Position numbers and translations under genes: made by a program. A stretch of 64,000 nt of DNA from NCBI GenBank assembly GCA_012845835.1, contig JABAKD010000005.1, positions 4,245,655 through 4,309,654 on the forward strand, written 5' to 3'. This DNA is from Undaria pinnatifida. Its lineage: Eukaryota > Sar > Phaeophyceae > Laminariales > Alariaceae. The notes below the pieces were generated by a model that saw nothing but the letters and a program-made list of their open reading frames with translations, made no database searches and was not told where the DNA came from. Of this stretch, positions 21,343-32,167 are shown piece after piece; position 1 is the first letter of the stretch; every line of letters begins with the position of its first letter.

Positions 21343-22992
21343 TCACGCACGCATGACAATAATACAAAAACCGTTATATACAGCAGTTATTAATATTCAG
21401 GAGTTTGATAAGTTAGTTGAAGACGTCTCCCTCTCACGCTTCTCATTCCCATCTTTCTTGCAATTGTCTGGTGTACTGGCTTGCAAGTGACTTGCCCCCC
21501 TCGCGTTCGTTGCGGGTTGCATGTTGATGGTGACGAATGACCGAATCACCTCGCTTGCTGTACATGTAAATCTGTGTTGTAGTTTGTGACCGCCGCGCTC
21601 GTCTCTCTAGGAGACATCGTGGCACGGACGCTGCTTATGCTGGAAGTAGATGGGTAGAAATGCCAGTTTAATATATAAGGAACGCACACAAAGTCTGTGG
21701 TGCAGTCTTGGCTTCGGTATTTTTTACGAGTCACCACTAAGTGACCACACATTTTGTAGTCATTAACCGTTCCGCATGTTTTGTTTTCCTGCTGTATGTA
21801 GGCGACGGTTGAGTAGCAGCGGGAAAAAATAAAAATAAACAGAAATAAACAAGTAGACTAATCCAGATCGATGTGCACGACTTCTGAACGAAAGAATAGC
21901 ATGATGAGCAAGAATGAAACAAAATGCATCCTTCTGTGTAGGCCTGTGGTTGATCCTAGAACTCAAGTATAGAACACGAACCCAAAACAGTTGGAAGCCA
22001 GTCACAGCACTAGTATTCATACGCAGGTGTTGTATCTGGGTCACTTCACCTCAGAAGCAGGTACTGCTCGTCCTTTAGTCAATCACGTGGTTCCTGTATG
22101 TACGATAGCGTCATTTTTCACTTTTTTTTAGAATGTATTTGTGTTTGGATCAAAAGTGACGACAGGTGTTCCTGGTGTAGTTATGGCCCATAAGATCATA
22201 TTCGAGATTCAAACCATGCCGACAGATATGCTTAGAACATAATGCAACAGTTCGGTCGTGGTCCTTCATTTTCTTCAGATTTGTTTCGGCGCTTTGCCTT
22301 GCCATACGCAACATTCGCGCCAAAAAGGAGACCCCCGCACAATCTCGGGATGGTGCTGCACTCTGTCTTGTGTATACGACGAGATCGGCGACAAAGAGTA
22401 TTGGAAAGTGAGGTTCGACCGCGCTAATTCCGGGTCCTGCACTATCAATAAAAAGGGTAATGCGGTGCCACGACTGACTCTATTTCAGCATATATATGCC
22501 TGGTATATATACCTGGTATAGTCTAATGTGAATACCCTCTGGGTATGAATGAATTTCAGATTCTAGACCGTCCGGATGACTGTACGATGGTGTCACCTCA
22601 GCTTCATACAGACAACCATTAGGGGCCTTAGTCTTCTGGATATACACGAACAACCACGCCTGGCTCTCTATCTATCAGGTAAGTGAAGAGTGAAAAGTGA
22701 AATGCATAGTCTATTCATGACAGAAATAAATCGCGTATAACCATTTTACAGGGATCGGGTAGTTGGACCTAATCGTACTATCCGTAATACGACGGTCACA
22801 AACGACGAGACGAACGTAACACATTGAAATGCAGCAAGGTGATTTGGCTGTGCGATGCCAACACCAATAAAGAGCAAGCAGGCCAAAAACAAAATATACA
22901 AGCCAGTACACCTTGACTTGCAGTACCATGACGACTACCTGGTAGTTTGTACGAGTGCGCATATACATTCACGTATATGTGTATATTTGCAC
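21343..22992. other. Intergenic, no supported gene
   Basis: No gene or assigned repeat found. 22495-22525 has TATATGCCTGGTATATATACCTGGTATAGTCTA, another cluster of the CCTGGTATA/TAGTCTA palindromic words. Confidence 0.35.
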
Positions 22993-23286
22993 ACTTCCCA
23001 CTTTCCAGCTTCTGGAAAAGCCGTGGTCACAGGTGTCGTCCCTTCTCCCCCCCGGTTCTTGCCTCCATTTTTATCGCGCATAGGGTTCAGCAATCCCACT
23101 GCTCGTCGATTTTTCACCGAGTGTTTCTAACAAAACGCTCTCGCGCTTTCCGCAAGTCAATTTGTGCGCAAGAAACATTCCCCACGAATTTATACCAGTA
23201 TGCACTCAGGGGGATTCGATCTCACGGAACTGACCTATACCAGGCTCGAGGATAACAACCTGATACGCCACCGGGGCGACCGGCTG
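22993..23286 (-). mobile_element. tRNA-headed SINE, full length
   Basis: Minus-strand copy with the same head, body and CACCTGTGACCACGGCTTTT tail region as the others. The A-tail is replaced by mixed sequence. The head retains both box positions. Confidence 0.75.
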
Positions 23287-23562
23287 CAAATATTTCGACG
23301 CGAGTTGTCAAGGAAAGAAGTACTGAATTCGTCTTGCGAAAAAAATGAAGGCACGTACCGTAGTGGGGAGGCGGGGGGGGTGGGGGGGGTATGTGACCCC
23401 GGATCTGAGTCAGTACCGGTAGGGAGTGCGAGAGCAGTGCAAGGAAAATAAATGAGACGAAAACAATAGTCTAGACCTATATTCATACATAAATACGAGT
23501 GTGCATAGACTATATGTGTGCATGAATAGTCTGTTTTATTAGACTATGTATTTTTATTTTCA

Positions 23563-24238
23563 TACATCTACTTTCCAGTCTCTGGACAAGCCGTAGTCAC
23601 AGGTGGTGTCGTCCCCGCCCCCCCCCCCCCCGGTTCTTGCCTTCAATTTTTGTCGCGCATAGGGTTCAGCAGTCCCACTGCTCGTCGAGTTTTCCTTGAG
23701 GCTCTCGCGCTTTCCGCAAGTCAATGTGTGTGTGTTGTCTTCACTTTAAACCGTTCAGTTTATGCAACGAACGACATCACTACGACACCCAGAGTCCGTG
23801 CCGATTCTTCATTCTAGAGAGATATTATACATTTCCCAGGCCACAGACTGCGAAACAGAGCAAACCGAACAGTCGCAATTCATCAAAGTAAAGCAAGTGA
23901 AGCGCTAGCGTACCGGGTACGATAACACAATAAAACAAGCCAGATCATTAAAAAAAAATAGAAAAAAAAGGAAAAAAATAAATAAAATAGAACAAGTAAA
24001 AAATAGAACAAAGCAAAACAAACGACAGCAGCAGGTGTTCTAAAACGTGCTGCAGAGGAACAGACACCTGTTGTTGCACGGACAAAACAGCACGACGTCG
24101 AGTCAAATTATAAGCGCGAGAAAAAATCCCCGACGAATTTATACGAGTAGTATGAACTCGGGGGGGGGCTCGATCGTACGAAACTGACCTATACGAGGCT
24201 CGAGGATAACCTGATACGCCCCCTGGGCGACCGGCTGT
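23563..24238 (-). mobile_element. tRNA-headed SINE interrupted by a 376-bp insertion
   Basis: The SINE tail and body (23563-23724) and the SINE head (24101-24238) are collinear with intact copies but separated by foreign sequence. The direct repeat AGTCAA borders both sides of the insert (23719-23724 and 24101-24106), as a target-site duplication would. Confidence 0.7.
23725..24100. mobile_element. Unclassified 376-bp insertion inside a SINE
   Basis: Flanked by AGTCAA direct repeats. It contains a strongly A-rich stretch (23948-24023), which could be a retrotransposed poly(A) remnant, and ends in GCACGACGTCG. It starts TGTGTG, but I see no clean CA terminus, so a solo-LTR reading is weak. 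No ORF. Confidence 0.45.
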
Positions 24239-24528
24239 ATCCTTAGCTGATGCGTGTCATTCATCCGATCACTCGCGCAGGCACAAAGGTTTACCATGTG
24301 CAATCATAGAGGTTCATATTTTGAATGGTCTTCCCACTCGAGTCCTAGGTGAGCATGTTTCGAACCACTTGATCGCTCGACACTTGCGTCTTCATGGCCA
24401 AGACAGCAGGACTTTGAAGCCTTACCCTTGCTGTTGCTTCTTCCCCACTTGATATGAGGATCAGATCGTGGGTCTATGCGTCCAGCACACGCCCCCGGAG
24501 TGCACGAAGGACGGAGGCATCGACCGTC
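24239..24528. other. Intergenic, nothing assigned
   Basis: No gene or repeat identified between the SINE head and the tRNA-like cluster. Confidence 0.3.
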
Positions 24529-24590
24529 GACTACGTAGCTCAGTGGGTAGTGCTATAGACTAGTCTATAACCAACAAAATACCAGGTATA
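24529..24590 (+). repeat. tRNA-like sequence (A-box only)
   Basis: GACTACGTAGCTCAGTGGGTAG has the D-arm/A-box form of a tRNA gene (TAGCTCAGTGGGTAG), followed by CTATAGACTAGTCTATAACC and AACAAAATA. No B-box follows, so a functional tRNA gene is unlikely. The same start recurs at 24930-24995. Confidence 0.45.
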
Positions 24591-24786
24591 TGTTTGCTGC
24601 GAGTCCTTCAATTGACTCCCTCCAACTTCGTCACAGAGATCTCCGGAGCTCCCCCGTTGCCACTCACTACCACCGTAGTGCTCAGGAGCAAACTATCACA
24701 ACCATTCACTTCTCCAGCGCGCACGCTCGCAAAGACGTCATTTTCCCCTGTTTTTCTCCCCCGGAAAAAAAGCGGAAATATCAAGT

Positions 24787-24850
24787 CGGTGGGCTTCGAA
24801 CCCGCGACATATATTTTGTTAGTTACATAGCACTACCCTACGTAGCTCGG
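24787..24850 (-). repeat. tRNA-like sequence with B-box
   Basis: In reverse complement this reads GAGCTACGTAGGGTAGTGCTATG...AACAAAATATATGTCGCGGGTTCGAAGCCCAC. GGGTTCGAAGCCC fits a B-box and T-arm. The A-box is imperfect and the acceptor arms do not pair convincingly. An overlapping plus-strand copy of the same head starts at 24836. Confidence 0.45.
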
Positions 24851-24929
24851 TGGGTGCGCTATGTAGCCAACAAAATATACGTTGTCGAGTTCGTGAACTG
24901 ATTCTCACCGACTTCTTTTCAGCGATCCA

Positions 24930-24995
24930 TGACTACGTAGCTCAGTGGGTAGTCTAGTGCTATAGTCTACAACCAACACACAGGTTCAAGAACAC
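24930..24995 (+). repeat. tRNA-like sequence, second copy of the 24529 type
   Basis: GACTACGTAGCTCAGTGGGTAG, CTATAGTCTACAACCAACA, then CAGGTTCAAGAAC in the B-box position. With the copies at 24529 and 24787-24898 it forms a small cluster of tRNA-derived units, probably heads of a second SINE family. Confidence 0.45.
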
Positions 24996-25553
24996 AAACA
25001 AGTATGACGTTCGCCAAACCGAATCCCTCGTACATTTTTCGAAATCGCGCCCTCAGAGACGTAACACACCCATTCATACTCAACTACTGTTTCAAGCGTG
25101 ATGTTTGCTCATTTTCTCCCGCGTTGTCGAGTCAATATCATAGGTTTCTTTTGCTCTCCCCTCTCTAGCTGTTCTGCGTACCCTCTCTGCTCTTACGCCA
25201 TGAGTATTAATAATGGGTTTTGGAAAAGCTGTGCGTAATGACGCGTTACTGTAGGACGTACGTAAGTAGTAGTCAAAGTGCGAGCACCCTCTGGCATCCC
25301 CCTAAGCCAGCACAGTACTACTGCCAGTACAGTACACTACTGGCAGTACATACTGGAACAGGGCCCAGCCGTCCTAGTAGTTGGTCGATAAGTTGAACGG
25401 TTAGTCTATGGTGGCAACTAACCCTGTTTTCCGTTGTGTCGGAATTTTCCAAGTATTCGCTGTACACTGTCTCTTCTCTACCATAATCGTTTGATCTCAT
25501 CATCTGCAACACGGGGCGATGTTCCTTTTCTTATTCCTGTGCACCCAACATAG

Positions 25554-26188
25554 GTGCGGGCAGCCCTATCGGAGCGACTACTGGCCGTTTCGTGTGACCA
25601 TTCCAAGTGTGTGGCAGAGCTTTTGCAAGGGCTTTTTCGTGCGTTGCGCACTTGCAGCTCATCTCTTCCCCCGCCCACAGGACATCGTTCATGACGGCCC
25701 AGCTTTACCACGATACGCAGGGGTCGATTCGAGCGACTTTCCACTGCGTCGATTTCCCAAAAGAGCACTGCTGTGCACACCCAATATTCCTATGACAAAT
25801 TGACACCCGATGGTCTCAAGAACCTTTTCGCTGTGGCGCGAATTCTGACCCACGCAGGCAAATACGGCGTCAAATAATTAGGCGATCGCCTCAGCGCCTC
25901 CGTATGGCTCGAGGAAGTCTACTCCAAGCGGCGCGAGTGGGAGGAGGTTTCTCGGCAGTTGGATGAGAGTCTTGATAATATGAACACTCGTTCCTGGCGG
26001 GATGGGGGGCCGGAAGGGGGAGATGAAGGGAACGGTGACGTGCGGAAGATAGTGCTCGAGTTGGGCTGGGATGGGGGACGCAGGAAGGCAACAATCATCT
26101 CGCAGGAGCACAGAGATGTTTCGGACGTGACGCAGGTCACACTCGAACAATCGGAGACCGCGGACGTCACGTTGCTCTTGCCATTTGG
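25554..26188 (+). pseudogene. Decayed coding region, upstream part of unknown gene
   Basis: One plus-strand frame is open across this stretch except for TGA at 25692-25694 and TAA at 25875-25877. The translation between and after them is gene-like: YDKLTPDGLKNLFAVARILT, then ASVWLEEVYSKRREWEEVSR and a Glu/Asp-rich segment. It ends at a good donor, TTTGG|GTAAGT. The stops could also mean introns I cannot place, but the frame is the same on either side, which favours point-mutation decay. I do not recognise the family. The minus-strand frame over the same DNA (25478-25780) is its shadow. Confidence 0.35.
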
Positions 26189-26399
26189 GTAAGTTGGGGA
26201 GTACAAGTCCCTGTTATATATCCATGTTGCAGTGTCATTGGTTGCTTGCCCCCGGCACCTCTCTGTGTTGTTACTCTCCCAAATATCTGGCACGTGCGCG
26301 CTGTCCGCAAAACCAATCGTGTCGCTCGAACTGTCACCACGATTAGCCTCTGAGTGGGGAACCACGAGTTGCGCAGGTGTCATCGTGCCTCTTTTTGCT

Positions 26400-27120
26400 T
26401 GTTACACGCGCGCTATTACGTACGATATTCCTCGTGATACCCAACTTTTCCCTCGTCACTAACCGCACTCTCCCCACCGCGTCAAATCTTGAATTAGTAA
26501 AGACTGCGGGAGGTTTGCCGGGCGTTCGACTGCCAGGCGACCCCGTCGTGCATGATGTGCCTGAAGAAATCAGCTGGGCGACGAGAAGGCGGCTGTTGCC
26601 CCCCAGTACTACCCGCAACAGACCCCGCTATGGGAAGTTCTGACGGCGGTAGCGCTGACCAGGAGCTGGAGATGAGCGATGCAGGGTCCACTGTCCATCC
26701 GCAGTACATTGAGGTCCATCCGCAGTACATTGAGGCTCAACAGTCGCGCACATGTGGTTGATCGTCGACACGATCTTCAATTGTAGATGAATCTATCGAG
26801 TCAGCGATCAACATTGTCACTTGCTGCCCACGGTTCGTTGCTTGCTTCATGCCAGGTACACAAGGCGTCCGCGGTACGAATCTTCACTGGGCTGCATTTC
26901 GGCACCTCATCACGCGATCGAGTCATACGTGTGGAGGGAATGACGCCAGCAAGTGGATCTGTTTCGCCCCTTTTCCCCGCTGATATTGACAACCCCCGAC
27001 CATAGTTGCAGGCGGGCGACCCCTTTGCCACGCTCATCACCCTGCCTTCGGAACGCGACCAACCCGCCACCAACACTCTTGCGATTTGGTCGGCATGTGC
27101 TCCACCGATCACGGACAATC
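26400..27120 (+). pseudogene. Middle part of the unknown gene, frames broken
   Basis: Three short plus-strand frames follow one another: 26450-26643 (ends RPRYGKF), 26552-26761 (with a 21-bp tandem duplication giving HPQYIEVHPQYIEA near 26695-26736) and 26787-27001 (contains GLHFGTSSRDRVIRVEG). A further segment at about 27010-27120 (DPFATLITLPSERDQ) follows an AG acceptor-like site, TTGCAG|GCGGGC. No single frame joins them, so this is either several small exons or an eroded gene. Function unknown. Confidence 0.25.
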
Positions 27121-27246
27121 GGGTAGGACGGCTCGGGGACAGGTAGTACAGGGACGCGCGTTGTGAACCTGATCGCAGTAGCTGAATCGTCTTTCGAGTG
27201 GGAGTAATGAAAACTGGATTCTCATGTGTATACGTGCCCTCTCAAG

Positions 27247-27585
27247 CTTGCAATGGGCTTCGACCCAGAGATTGGCGTGAACGCAACTTATGTCTTCAAC
27301 TTGGCTGAATTGACGATCTTGAGGGATGTGCTTGTAACGACCATGGCGGACGTCAAGAATTGGTCATCAACTCCTGTCATGCGTCATACTCCTTCCGCTG
27401 GTACCTCTCCTCTTCCTGTGCATGCCGACCTCAACTACGTTTTCGGTGAACCTGAGGCATCGGAGCCAGGGGCGGCGTCGTGTCCTCGGGGGAAGGTTGA
27501 TTGTTCCAAGGACTCCTCACATATTGGTTTGAGCAAACTTTGCCTGCATGTGGGAGGGAATATCCTCGAGGACGAGGTACGGCAT
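27247..27585 (+). CDS. Candidate exon of unknown gene
   Basis: An open frame lies between an acceptor-like CTCTCAAG and a donor-like GAGGACGAG|GTACGG. The translation MGFDPEIGVNATYVFNLAEL and ILRDVLVTTMADVKNWSS looks like a globular, partly helical protein, later Pro/Gly-rich with two Cys. It is collinear with coding-like DNA on both sides. I cannot name a domain. Without the splice signals it could be a chance 124-codon frame. Confidence 0.35.
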
Positions 27586-27812
27586 GTATACAAGCACTAG
27601 TTGTAGGTCATGGTCCTTAGTCGTTGTTATTTATGTGTGGGGTACTGTATCTGCCGTCACTGCAAAGGTGAAGATGCTTTTTTTCTTTAGTCGATTGTCA
27701 AAGCTACTAGGCTACTATTCACAACATGGATTTCCTCGAACTCATGTAAATATGTTACATTTAGCCCCGCTATTCGCCCGGGCTTCAACCCTTTTTCCGC
27801 AGGACTTGCAAG

Positions 27813-28899
27813 GTTGTTGCTCCTGTGGCGGGAAGAGCTGAAAAACATGGGCGAACCACTACCCGACGGGCAAGAAAGCACCGCAGGTTCATTCGAAGTG
27901 CATTGTCGCTCCGAAGGTCGAAGGGGGGAGGTCCGCGTTACTGCCTTGTTCAAAAGTTGGCGTCGAAGTATAGCGCAAGTGCACCATGCACGAACGTCCC
28001 CACCTGCAGTGTTTTTACTATGAGCCCGCTCGATGGGTATGGAATCACGGCATGGCACACCATGTGCGAAGTCTCCACGGCGCCGAGTCTTTGATGAGGC
28101 CAGGAGTACCCGATGTTGCGAGATGGATGGCCACGTACAAGGTGGGCATGGGGGGAAACCAATGCCGTGCTTGAGATGCTGCGCGCTGCGTCCTCGAGGA
28201 AGCGGCACGCAGCTGGAACAGTCCGCGTGGCGCTTACACCGCAGAGGAAGGCAAACGGACGTGTTCGTCGTGATAACCCTTCGAAGGGTGGAAACGAGCT
28301 CACTGTCCGAGGTTTCTGGAGGATCCAGCATTGACGACGACGTGTTCGTCGTGATAACCCTTCGAAGGGTGGAAACGAGCTCACTGTCCGAGGTTTCTGG
28401 AGGATCCAGCATTGACGACGACGAGGGCGGCGGCGAAGACAAGGACGAGGAGGACGATCGGGCGGATGAGGAGGATGGGGAGGACGGTAAGGATGACGAG
28501 GACGAAGAGGACCGCGACGACGATGAGGACGACGGGAAGGACGGGGAACAAGACGAGGGCGGCGGCGAAGTCAAGGACGAGGTGGACGACAAGGACAGGG
28601 AGGATGAGGAGGACTGGGAGGATGACGAGGACGAGGAGGACAAGGACGAGGATGAAGAGGACAACAACGCCGACCACGGAAACGTAGCAACGGATGGCAG
28701 TGAAAGGGGCCGGAAGAACGAGGAAGGCTTTCGGTTGAGCTCCGCAAACAATGGGCAAGATGGAAAAATCAGTCGCGAGTTGTCCCCAAACGTCGCTGAG
28801 AATGACCGCGATATCAGTAGTGGAGTAGATGATGTTGGATCGGCTGCGCGGGTCAGCAGCAGGGGGCGGGTGCGCACGAAGAAAGGCGTTTCGATTTAG
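27813..28899 (+). CDS. Acidic C-terminal region of unknown gene
   Basis: The last 288 codons (from 28033) are open and end with TAG at 28897-28899. The order is a basic, Cys-containing start, two identical 27-residue repeats (each beginning VFVVITLRRVETSSLSEV), about 95 residues almost entirely Asp, Glu, Gly and Lys, and a basic tail RVSSRGRVRTKKGVSI. The same frame is open back to 27814 apart from one TGA at 28021-28023. A competing frame at 27986-28174 (MHERPHLQCFYYEPARWVWN) also looks coding, so the exon structure upstream of 28200 is unresolved. Acidic low-complexity tails are common in chromatin proteins and in transposon-derived proteins, and neither is shown. The 396-codon minus-strand Ser-rich frame is the antisense of the acidic tract. 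Confidence 0.4.
28261..28422 (+). repeat. 81-bp perfect tandem duplication in coding sequence
   Basis: Units 28261-28341 and 28342-28422 appear identical and preserve frame (27 codons each). The lack of divergence suggests a recent event. Confidence 0.8.
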
Positions 28900-29139
28900 T
28901 GGAGTGAATCGCGTGGTGAAAACTACTGTGGCAAACGGCGCGGCGAAGGACGTAAACCCTGGTGGGAGGAACGAAGCTTAATGATGAGGGGCGTGGAGTT
29001 TTCTATTAATAGTGCGCTATTTTCTTTCTTTGGCACATTGTACAGGGTAGCCGACCTTGGGTGGATCAAAACGTAGGTTCTTGCCTTTCTCGGCAGAAAG
29101 CTTGCAGATCGATAGATACCAGACCGGGTCATCCACACC
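28900..29139. other. Downstream flank, nothing assigned
   Basis: No further gene. A near-palindromic AT segment TTCTATTAATAGTGCGCTATTTTC lies at 28999-29022. Confidence 0.3.
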
Positions 29140-29470
29140 TGTGTATGCCCTGGCAACGACAATCCAACCGGGAAACCAACCATTGTCGGCGCCTGATATC
29201 GTTGACACCTCGTGTGCTGTCTGCGTTCGTATATGTCCTGTACGCCAATTGCCGCCGTCGAAAAAGTATAATGTGTCGTATATACGAGGGATGTGATGTA
29301 GTGTTACGTTGTTTGCCTCGATGTGAGGGTAGGCCTCTTCGGCACGATTGTCACACTAACCGTAGCACTAGTCTAACCATAAAAAAACAGAAAATGTGGT
29401 GATTTTGTTTTTGAGGGCCCGTTGGGGGGGAGGGGTTGGTTAGGTGTATGCTATCCGAGTCTCCGGGCGT
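29140..29470 (+). repeat. Copy 1 of a 330-bp direct duplication
   Basis: Aligns with 30180-30545 through ATTG(T/A)CGGCG(C/T)CTGAT(A/G)TCGT, GACACCTCGT, CTGTACRCCA, GGGATGTGA, GCCTCTTCGGCACGATTG/GCTTCTTTGGAAAGATTG and TAGGTG(T/C)ATGCTATC. It is moderately diverged (many substitutions). No coding capacity is shared between the copies. Confidence 0.6.
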
Positions 29471-30179
29471 CCTCGCGACCCCACGTCGAACTATTATTAT
29501 TCAGCTTCAAGCCTTGGGGGGGGTACCTGAAACCTCAAACGGCGTACTAAATTCTACATAAAAATCGAACACAGGTGACAGCAGAGAGCCCCCCCCCCCC
29601 CCACCCTGCTAGACATAAGGCCTTCCATCGTGCTATAATATTACTGAGAGACGACCTGTAGGTCACAGCTACGTAGTGACGACGACTTCAGCCGTAGTGG
29701 GTGGTACAAAGCGGCTATGAGCTCGCTCCTAGGGGAATCAGGAGGCCCCCAGGAGTCGTGGGATCGGCAAGTTTCATGGCGCGGCGCGCCGACAACTGTT
29801 TACTGTAGCTGCGTGGTAAAGCCTTGACACCACATATCCTGTAGTATTATACCCTATCTGGTACCTAGTATCCAGTATCATACCCGTACATACATGTGGT
29901 ACGTGTGGTACCATGTGGTACCACGCGGGTATCACCAGCACCTTTTTACCCTTGCCTTGCCGCCGAGTTGCAGCACAATCCTTGCTCGCACAGGCGAATC
30001 TTGACACTACTGTAGCAGTAGTAGAAGCTCTTCCCGCAGCTGCTACAGCAGCAGCAGTCGAACACTACGAGCCGTTGCTTTGCGTGTGTTAACGCGTTGC
30101 CGCTGGGGGGACTTCGGTGCCCCCTGTTTCGACGACGCGCTTATTCATAGCTAAACCCTCTTACTGCGGTACTGCTGTG
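29471..30179. other. Spacer between the duplicates; short palindromes
   Basis: No gene. 29855-29935 is a run of GTAC-centred palindromes (GTGGTACCAC, CATGTGGTACCATG), and 30005-30060 has GCTGCTACAGCAGCAGCAG-type triplets. Confidence 0.35.
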
Positions 30180-30545
30180 CAGCACCCGTGCGATCATGGT
30201 ATGGCACTCGACTGTCTCAGGACCAAATCCATTGACGGCGTCTGATGTCGTGGACACCTCGTCTGCTACCAGCCTTTGTATGTACATACCCTGTACACCA
30301 CTACTACTGCTGTCGACACCACTGCCCGAAAAAATGCAATTCCGAAAAAATGGGATATGTCGTACGACATACGGGGGATGTGAGATGTGATGTTGCATTG
30401 CTTGCCTTGTGGTTTGAGGCTACGCTTCTTTGGAAAGATTGCCACACTTAACCATGACAAAAAAAACATTGTGGGGGGAAACACATGGAGGGTGTAGTCA
30501 GGTAGGTGCATGCTATCTCAGCGTCTTCGGGATGACATTGCAGAG
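30180..30545 (+). repeat. Copy 2 of a 330-bp direct duplication
   Basis: Partner of 29140-29470, offset about 1.04 kb, same orientation. It has extra ACTACTACTGCTGTCGACACC sequence internally. Confidence 0.6.
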
Positions 30546-30730
30546 TGGAACCCGCGGCTCTAAACCCTTGGCAGCATGTTTTTTCTTTTTTCGACATACG
30601 CCTGTGTGTTCTGAATGTTTAGCTTGTAGCCCGCACGTCAAAATACTTGTACACCTCGGTCGAGCACAACCTGTGTTCGTGCCGATGAACGCAATTATAT
30701 GTACGGTATGGGGAGTCACCGCTATTTTTA

Positions 30731-30976
30731 AGTAGGGGCTTTTTTCTTTCAGTGTGAGTGGTTGGGGTCACTCGCGCGAGTGACTCCCCTGTTACTTTGC
30801 GGTTTTCAGCTTGCTGTGTGCTGCTGCTATCATCTGACGTTTCATGAACCGCCAACGGAATGGTAGGCTACGCTGTGGCAATTGTAATCGCCCAAAGAGT
30901 TTTCGTCCGTGAGGTGCAGAGTCATTCGTGCGAGTGGTGGAAACCCGGCAGTAGAAAATGGGGGTACCGCCCCTAC
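30731..30976. mobile_element. Family A MITE
   Basis: Contains GGGTCACTCGCGCGAGTGACTCC, TTGCGGTTTT, then GTGAGGTGCAGAGTCATTCG, GTAGAAAATGGGGGTACC. It aligns with 51012-51258 through most of its length. A family F element begins only six bases after its right end. Confidence 0.65.
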
Positions 30977-30981
30977 CTTAC

Positions 30982-31071
30982 TCAACCCCTTTAGAGCCCC
31001 CGAACCCCTCCCTATACTAAATCCAAGTAATTTTGTCCCCTAAAACGGGTTTCCAGTTGTAAAGGGGTTAA
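30982..31071. mobile_element. Family F mini-MITE
   Basis: 90 bp with ends TCAACCCCTTTAG and TAAAGGGGTTAA. The interior AATCCAAGTAATTTTGTCCC is nearly identical to the copy at 50720-50808. Confidence 0.75.
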
Positions 31072-31635
31072 GTCCGGTACACCTCCCCCCTGGGATAGAC
31101 AAAGCGCTCACCGACCACAAGGCGGACATACACATCCCACATACAGCAAAAAAAGTAAAGAAAATAAAACTATGGCGTAAAACAACGAACGCGAGGACTA
31201 CGCAAACAAGCCGAACAGACATCGTTGATTGCAGGGGGTGCAGTGTGCAGGGGACACACACCAAAGAGAGAAAACGACACCACACTCGCCAACATGTATA
31301 TGTCGGAATGGGACCACAAACTGCGGGTTGTGGGTTTTGGGATGCATGTCTGGATACAGCGGTGAGTGTGTGTTCTTCGCACAAAACAGATGTTTCCACC
31401 CATCTACATCGAGCACAACCAGTGTTCGTACGGTCGCCTCCCCTCTGAGATGGAGCAAACGAGCTCTCTCCGTGGTCACAAACTACTAGACTAGACTACA
31501 TACATGGCAAAAAACGGGATATCACACCCAACACAACAACACGACACGCAAAAAATATTGCAAAAATACGGCGAGGTGAGTTGGCCGTGCATTTTTTTTT
31601 TTTTTTTGTTGGTATATCGGTAGTAAGAGCTATAC
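31072..31635. other. Intergenic, no supported gene
   Basis: Short overlapping frames only. A T run (31593-31608) precedes the diverged SINE, consistent with the reverse complement of its poly(A) tail lying slightly outside the alignable part. Confidence 0.35.
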
Positions 31636-31945
31636 GACTTTCTGGGCAAGCCGTGGTCACAGGCAAGGTCACAGGATCTTCCCTTTCCCTCCTCCTCGGT
31701 AGGCGCCTTTATAATTAGTTTTCACTCATTGGACTATAACAGGGTTCGGCATCCTTCCCCCGCGTTTCAGGTTGTATGCTCATTGATTTTTCATCAGGTT
31801 TTTGCTAACCCGACCCTCTCTCGCTTCCTGCAGTTATTATTGTTATTAATAGTTGTCACCTTTTTGCGTAATAAGACAAAGTCTGACGAGCGCTGCGACT
31901 ATGCATACGGGTGGGTTCGAGCCCACGACCATGATTGACGTTAGT
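31636..31945 (-). repeat. tRNA-headed SINE, diverged copy
   Basis: Retains GGGCAAGCCGTGGTCACAGG, AGGGTTCGGCATCC, TGATTTTTCATC and a head with GGTGGGTTCGAGCCCACGACC, which fits a B-box better than other copies do. Internal duplication (CACAGGCAAGGTCACAGG) and indels make it the oldest-looking member. Confidence 0.5.
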
Positions 31946-31971
31946 AGGGATGGGATTCACATGATACCAAC

Positions 31972-32022
31972 TACTATACTATACTATACTATACTATACT
32001 ATACTATACTATACTATACTAC
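31972..32022. repeat. (ACTAT)n microsatellite
   Basis: About ten uninterrupted ACTAT pentamers, ending ACTACTAC. Confidence 0.95.
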
Positions 32023-32167
32023 TACATCATTAGTCTAGACCTACCTGGTTCTATCGAACCTCTAGCGGGGACGCCGAGATAAACGTCAGCTGCTGTAATA
32101 TATTAGACACGAAGGCAAAACATACGCAAGCCAGCTCACCAGGCTATTTGTATTTGTACAAAATGAA

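Noticed and set aside
27687-28877. 396-codon minus-strand ORF, Ser-rich
   Set aside because: It is the antisense of the GAC/GAG acidic repeat of the plus-strand frame. The Ser runs come from the complementary TCC/TCG/TCT triplets, and the rest has no domain.
31905-31935. tRNA gene from the GGTGGGTTCGAGCCCAC match
   Set aside because: The B-box is good but no matching acceptor stem or anticodon arm was found. It is the head of a diverged SINE.
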